Shown here in pieces: positions 60,360-64,000 of a DNA stretch of 64,000 nt. Source of the DNA: UBA6952 sp045562575 (GTDB lineage Bacteria; Chloroflexota; Dehalococcoidia; Lucifugimonadales; UBA6952); assembly GCA_045562575.1 (NCBI GenBank), contig JBJKVQ010000019.1, positions 1 through 64,000 of the forward strand, given 5' to 3'. The position numbers and the translations under genes are program-made. How positions within the stretch are numbered: the first letter of the stretch is position 1; every line of letters begins with the position of its first letter. The notes beneath the pieces were generated by a model that was not told the DNA's origin, searched no databases, and saw nothing but the letters and a program-made list of their open reading frames with translations.

Positions 60360-61013
60360 ATGGGACTTTTACAAAAACTTTTATCAGAATACCTAGGTAC
60401 ATTTTTCTTAGTTCTAGTTGGGCCAGGAGCAATTATTATCAATGAGATGACTTCAGGAGCAATTGGCCACTTAGGTATAGCAATTTCTTTTGGTGGTATA
60501 GTCGCTCTAATGGTATATACTTTTGGACGCTTCTCTGGTGCACATATCAACCCTGCTGTAACAATAGGGTTAACTATCGACAATAAGATTTCTATAAAAG
60601 ATGCTATCGGGTATATTCTCGCACAATTATCTGGAGCGATAACCGCTGGTATCATTTTATCCATATTATTTAAAGGTAGTAAAACATTGGGATCAACTAC
60701 ACCCAATGGGACTATCGAGTCATTAATTTTAGAAGGCATAATGACATTTATACTCGTACTAGTTATTATAAAAACCGTTAATTCAAAAGAAAATTTACTA
60801 GCCCCACTTGCTATAGGAGGAACTATTCTTGTTTGTGCAACATTTGGTGGACCAATATCTGGAGCATCTTTGAATCCAGCAAGAAGTTTTGGACCAGCTC
60901 TTATAGCCAATGTATGGGATGCTCATTGGATATATTGGATAGGCCCTATAGTGGGCGCTACTTTGGCAGCTCTAATGTATAAGTTTATATTCAGCGAATT
61001 AAATGAAGAATAG
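60360..61013 (+). CDS. MIP family channel (aquaporin/aquaglyceroporin, AqpS-like context)
   Basis: 217 residues from ATG 60360 with GAGGAAATC upstream; an in-frame start at 60315 lies inside the palindrome and is unlikely. Six membrane segments and both NPA boxes are present: SGAHINPAVTIG and SGASLNPARSFGPAL. The Arg after the second NPA forms the selectivity filter. It overlaps arsC by 11 bases. In several bacteria an aquaglyceroporin beside arsC exports arsenite formed by the reductase, and I infer the same here. Confidence 0.9.
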   Translation: MGLLQKLLSEYLGTFFLVLVGPGAIIINEMTSGAIGHLGIAISFGGIVALMVYTFGRFSGAHINPAVTIGLTIDNKISIKDAIGYILAQLSGAITAGIILSILFKGSKTLGSTTPNGTIESLILEGIMTFILVLVIIKTVNSKENLLAPLAIGGTILVCATFGGPISGASLNPARSFGPALIANVWDAHWIYWIGPIVGATLAALMYKFIFSELNEE

Positions 61014-61416
61014 AATATTTTTTGTATGTGTACATAATGCTGGAAGAAGCCAGATGGCTAAAGCCTTTTTTAATAAATTAGTCCCCGAAGACTCAAATTG
61101 GTACGCCGAATCAGCTGGAACAGAACCATCCGAAAATATTAACCCTATAGTTGTAGAAGCGCTAAATGAATTATTGATAGACATAACTAGAGAAAAGCCA
61201 CATAAGCTTGATTTTAGCAAAATAACTAATAAAGACAGATTAATTAGTATGGGTTGTAACATACATGAAAGTTGCCCAATAACGTTTAGAGATGCAATTG
61301 AAGATTGGGATCTTGAAGATCCACACAACCAAGGTATTGAAAAAATACGCGAAATACGAGATATAATTAAGTTGAAAGTTGTAGCTCTTATTCAGGAGTT
61401 ATCAAAAAGTAATTAA
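61003..61416 (+). CDS. arsC: Arsenate reductase, LMW-phosphatase type
   Basis: 137 residues, thioredoxin-coupled ArsC family. FVCVHNAGRSQMAKAFF carries the CX5R P-loop with catalytic Cys at about 9, SAGTEP follows, and the second redox cysteines appear in LISMGCNIHESCP. The phosphatase-type Asp is in EDWDLEDP. It reduces arsenate to arsenite. The upstream aquaporin would remove arsenite by facilitated diffusion. No arsR, arsB or acr3 is in the window. It ends overlapping the converging ABC permease stop. Confidence 0.92.
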   Translation: MKNRIFFVCVHNAGRSQMAKAFFNKLVPEDSNWYAESAGTEPSENINPIVVEALNELLIDITREKPHKLDFSKITNKDRLISMGCNIHESCPITFRDAIEDWDLEDPHNQGIEKIREIRDIIKLKVVALIQELSKSN

Positions 61417-62186
61417 CGCCTAGGTTCCCAAGAAAAATATCTTAGTGCGACAATCAAACCTATTACAAACCAAATCCCCATAGTTGCAAGATCTAAAGTC
61501 TCAAAAACTACTCGCGTATCAAATGGATTGAATGAAGATTGAAGGGTAACTACAAAAGGCTTTACAGGGAAAATATCTGCTAAAGTCTTAATCCATTGAG
61601 GAGCTAGAGTTTGGGGAATGAAAATATCCGATATAAAAAATAGCGGCAAAATTGAAGCATTGACAATAGCAGGAGCAGCATCTGCATTTCGTATGACTGT
61701 AGTTATTGCTATACCTAAACAACTAAATGTTATAGTCCCAATTAAAAGTGCTGTGATAAAAACTAACAATGAATCATTAGGTAAAGTTACATTGTAAAAA
61801 AGTACCCCAAAAATTAGTACGATTGCTACAAGTAATAATGAAATAAATGTTGTAAATAATATTTTACCCACCATAAATGCCCAGGGGGTTAGAGGGGTTC
61901 CACGAATTTTTTTCAGAATTCCACTATCTCTAGAATCAGTAAGTGTCATAGCAAGATTTGTATAAGATGCACTGATAACTGATAAAGCTATAATGGATGG
62001 TATATAAAAATTAGAACCAGGTACAACCCCACTTTCTATAGGTATTTCATCGTCTCCAAAAATTGCATTAAATAAAACCAAAAATATTAATGGAAATATA
62101 AAGGTAAAAAATGCTGCAGGAGGATTTCTCCAAAATGCTGTGTTTTCATATTTAATTTGACGGAGTGCTAATTGTAGTTGTTTCAT
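61413..62186 (-). CDS. ABC-2 type transporter permease
   Basis: 257 residues with about six membrane segments and the ABC-2 layout: an N-terminal cytoplasmic helix (LQLALRQIKYENTAFWRNP), FFTFIFPLIFLVLFNAIFG, a short extracellular part, then a DSRDSGILKKIRGTPLTPW motif that contacts the ATPase, and three further helices. It is the membrane half of an exporter with the next gene, overlapping it by four bases. The substrate is unknown; drug, lipid or polysaccharide export is possible. Confidence 0.88.
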   Translation of the reverse strand: MKQLQLALRQIKYENTAFWRNPPAAFFTFIFPLIFLVLFNAIFGDDEIPIESGVVPGSNFYIPSIIALSVISASYTNLAMTLTDSRDSGILKKIRGTPLTPWAFMVGKILFTTFISLLLVAIVLIFGVLFYNVTLPNDSLLVFITALLIGTITFSCLGIAITTVIRNADAAPAIVNASILPLFFISDIFIPQTLAPQWIKTLADIFPVKPFVVTLQSSFNPFDTRVVFETLDLATMGIWFVIGLIVALRYFSWEPRR

Positions 62187-63094
62187 CTTGCACTATCCTC
62201 TGAACCTACAACTTTTAAGAAAAGATCCTCTAAAGAAGATCTTCGTACTGCCAAGTCATCTAATTCAAGTGAGTTTTCTATTGCCCAATGTGTTAATTCT
62301 CCTAATATTCCAGTAGGGGAATTAGTAATAATAGATACTAAATTCCCATTAATTTCAGCTATTTTCGTTATTGCCTCAGGCAACAATTTGTTAGTATCAG
62401 AAAGCGAAAATTCTATGGTTGTATTCGATTCGGAATTAATTAATTCCCTAGTAGTGCCCATTCTTTCAATTTTTCCATGAACCATAAGTGCAATTCGATC
62501 GGATAAATATTCAGCTTCATCCATATAGTGAGTGGTGAGAATAACAGTTTTACCCAATGATTTAAGGTTACTTATCATAGACCATGCATCTCTCCTAGCA
62601 GAAGGATCGAATCCAGTTGTCGGCTCATCAAGAAAAATTAGATCCGGATCTCCTATCAAACCTAACGCAACGTCAACTCTTCTTCGTTGTCCTCCAGATA
62701 ATTTTCTTACAGGAGTCTTTATTTGTTCCTTCAGTCCTGTAGCTTCAATGACCTCTGTTATATTTCTAGGATTATTATAAAAGCCACTAAATTGTTTCAA
62801 TACTTCTTCTACTTTAAGATAAGGTTCGATCCCTGTTTCTTGTAATACTATTCCTACACGCATAGACATGTTTTGATCTTTTTTTTCAGGATCATAACCA
62901 AGAACTGTAACATCTCCAGAGGTTCGATTTCTATGACCTTCAAGAATTTCAAGAGTGGTAGTTTTACCAGCACCGTTAGCACCAAGTAAAGCAAAAATTT
63001 CACCAGAAAGTACTTCAAATGAAATTTCATTAACCGCAATAAAGTCTCCATAAGACTTTTTAAGGTCCTTAACTACAATCGCTGATTCTGTCAT
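62183..63094 (-). CDS. ABC transporter ATP-binding protein (DrrA-like)
   Basis: 303 residues. Walker A is LLGANGAGKTTTLEIL at about 36, the Q-loop is VLQETGIEPY, the signature is LSGGQRRRVDVALGL, Walker B is LIFLDEPTTGFDPSARR, and the switch His is in LTTHYMDEAEYLSD. A C-terminal extension of about 80 residues is as in DrrA-type drug exporter ATPases. It drives the permease encoded at 61413-62186. The PAC2-family gene lies directly upstream with no gap. Confidence 0.93.
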   Translation of the reverse strand: MTESAIVVKDLKKSYGDFIAVNEISFEVLSGEIFALLGANGAGKTTTLEILEGHRNRTSGDVTVLGYDPEKKDQNMSMRVGIVLQETGIEPYLKVEEVLKQFSGFYNNPRNITEVIEATGLKEQIKTPVRKLSGGQRRRVDVALGLIGDPDLIFLDEPTTGFDPSARRDAWSMISNLKSLGKTVILTTHYMDEAEYLSDRIALMVHGKIERMGTTRELINSESNTTIEFSLSDTNKLLPEAITKIAEINGNLVSIITNSPTGILGELTHWAIENSLELDDLAVRRSSLEDLFLKVVGSEDSAR

Positions 63095-63994
63095 CTAATT
63101 ACTTTCAGATTCCTCAGATCCTAAATCTTTTAAAAATTGTTCGATTGAGGGAGAAAGTTCTGTATAATCACTTTCTTCAGGTTCAACGATGATATTTTCC
63201 AATCTAGCGTCGTATTCACTTTCCAATTTTTCTACTAATGCTTTTACACCAGGATTTTGATCCATTTCATTTGTTACACGTTGATACTGTCTACGTCCAC
63301 GTCTACTTACAGAAAGTTCTTCTGGAAGGTTATACAAAGAAGAAAGTACCTTAATTAAATGCGAACATCCTGTAAAATCTTCTTCAAGTTGCAAATATTG
63401 AGGCAATCTTACCATCAACATCATATTTTCAATATCTTGCGCAGATAACTTGTCCCCAACTAAATTCATAATTGATGTTGGACCTTGATATGGTCTTCTC
63501 CTTGCACTTTTCATAATGCCAGGAACACCAGTCATAGGCTCTCCATCATGAGTTCCCATCACCAATAATGGCCTTGTATGAGGTACTGCATCATACATCC
63601 CACCAACTCTTGTAAATCGTTTTACACCAAGTTGTTTTAGAACCTCTGCAATGGTATCTATATATTCTTCTGCCATCGAATGAGGTTCAAGCATGTGCAA
63701 AAATACGTAATCAAAATCTCCTTCTGATTTAGCATAACGAAGATACGTATTAGGTATAGTAGTTTCTCGATTCCCATCAATATAAAAAACTACAGGTCTA
63801 TATCTAGTAAAGTCAAAATATCTTCCTGGATTTTCAAACTTACCTAAATCCTGTGCGTCAAAATGACGTTCTAATTTATCTAAAACAAGAGAACCAACAC
63901 TTCCTGCGTCTACCCACGGCCTCAAAGAAGCAATTACATGGGGATTTCTAAGTTCTGGGAGTGGTTCTTCTAAAATATAGTCATTGATTTTCAT
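63095..63994 (-). CDS. PAC2 family protein
   Basis: 299 residues. LRNPHVIASLRPWVDAGSVG near the N-terminus, FYIDGNRETTIPNTYL, RVGGMYDAVPHTRPLLVMG and the LPQYLQLEEDF segment match the PAC2 family, named for a proteasome-assembly chaperone and common in Actinobacteria and Chloroflexota. The bacterial function is unknown. The C-terminal 40 residues are acidic. It is the first gene of a run with the ABC exporter, with 0 nt between them. Confidence 0.8.
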   Translation of the reverse strand: MKINDYILEEPLPELRNPHVIASLRPWVDAGSVGSLVLDKLERHFDAQDLGKFENPGRYFDFTRYRPVVFYIDGNRETTIPNTYLRYAKSEGDFDYVFLHMLEPHSMAEEYIDTIAEVLKQLGVKRFTRVGGMYDAVPHTRPLLVMGTHDGEPMTGVPGIMKSARRRPYQGPTSIMNLVGDKLSAQDIENMMLMVRLPQYLQLEEDFTGCSHLIKVLSSLYNLPEELSVSRRGRRQYQRVTNEMDQNPGVKALVEKLESEYDARLENIIVEPEESDYTELSPSIEQFLKDLGSEESESN

Positions 63995-64000
63995 AATTAC

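Overview
The window is 64 kb of AT-rich, densely packed bacterial chromosome. I recognise no insertion sequence, prophage, CRISPR array or rRNA. Most genes are housekeeping, mixed with a catabolic accessory set: family III CoA-transferases, amidohydrolases, RraA-like, HpcH-like, haloacid dehalogenase and Old Yellow Enzyme proteins. Families such as DUF3105, DUF6295, DUF368 and PAC2, the DapL lysine route and the CoA-transferase/amidohydrolase load would fit a free-living low-GC member of the Chloroflexota, for example a marine SAR202-like lineage. That placement is inference from gene content, not a phylogeny.
Layout. 1-8.3 kb: a truncated D-aminoacylase-like amidohydrolase, LL-diaminopimelate aminotransferase, HflX, a second amidohydrolase, an S51 peptidase, a DinB protein, citrate synthase and a GlcG/HbpS protein. 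8.3-9.4 kb: smpB and ssrA, the complete trans-translation pair. 9.4-13.2 kb: three small or ligand-binding proteins, then an SDR/RraA/Fe-ADH-like operon in which two enzymes have lost canonical catalytic or metal residues. 13.4-18.7 kb: metallophosphoesterase, two CoA-transferases, a DUF368 transporter and an MFS transporter, tightly coupled. 18.7-25.5 kb, minus strand: dapF, a CoA-binding protein, miaA, tpiA, gpmA, pgk, a degenerate polyprenyl-synthetase homologue and a Sua5/YrdC gene. 25.6-33.4 kb, plus strand: a purine run (guaA, purD, purE, purB, purC, purS) with one unknown gene, one HAD phosphatase and a DUF3105 protein. 33.4-39.4 kb, minus strand: hisZ, hisG, a Zn-phospholipase-C-like gene, hisD, hisC, hisB. 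39.5-48.6 kb: uvrC, a Chlamydia-type long SHMT, a winged-helix-like protein, a glutaredoxin-like gene whose stop may be a selenocysteine codon, a thioredoxin-like protein, a Pro/Thr-rich metallopeptidase-like lipoprotein, dnaN, a cupredoxin lipoprotein and RidA. 48.7-64 kb: tRNA-Arg, a ComA-like protein, M20 peptidase, acyltransferase, MBL-fold protein, aldolase, ketopantoate reductase-like protein, dehalogenase, FMN reductase, family 5 UDG, dienelactone hydrolase, NudC, OYE, an aquaporin/ArsC arsenic pair, an ABC exporter and a PAC2 protein.
I saw no large obviously novel system. The most interesting signals are local: a bacterial-SECIS-like hairpin after the TGA of the glutaredoxin-like gene (44.2 kb); several enzymes with lost ligands (SDR YxxxN, metal-free Fe-ADH, HxHxPH MBL, Asp-poor prenyl synthase); hisZ beside a long-form hisG; the Shine-Dalgarno of tpiA in a perfect hairpin loop; a dyad over the glyA promoter; an hflX without ATG/GTG/TTG; and three short proteins beside larger genes.
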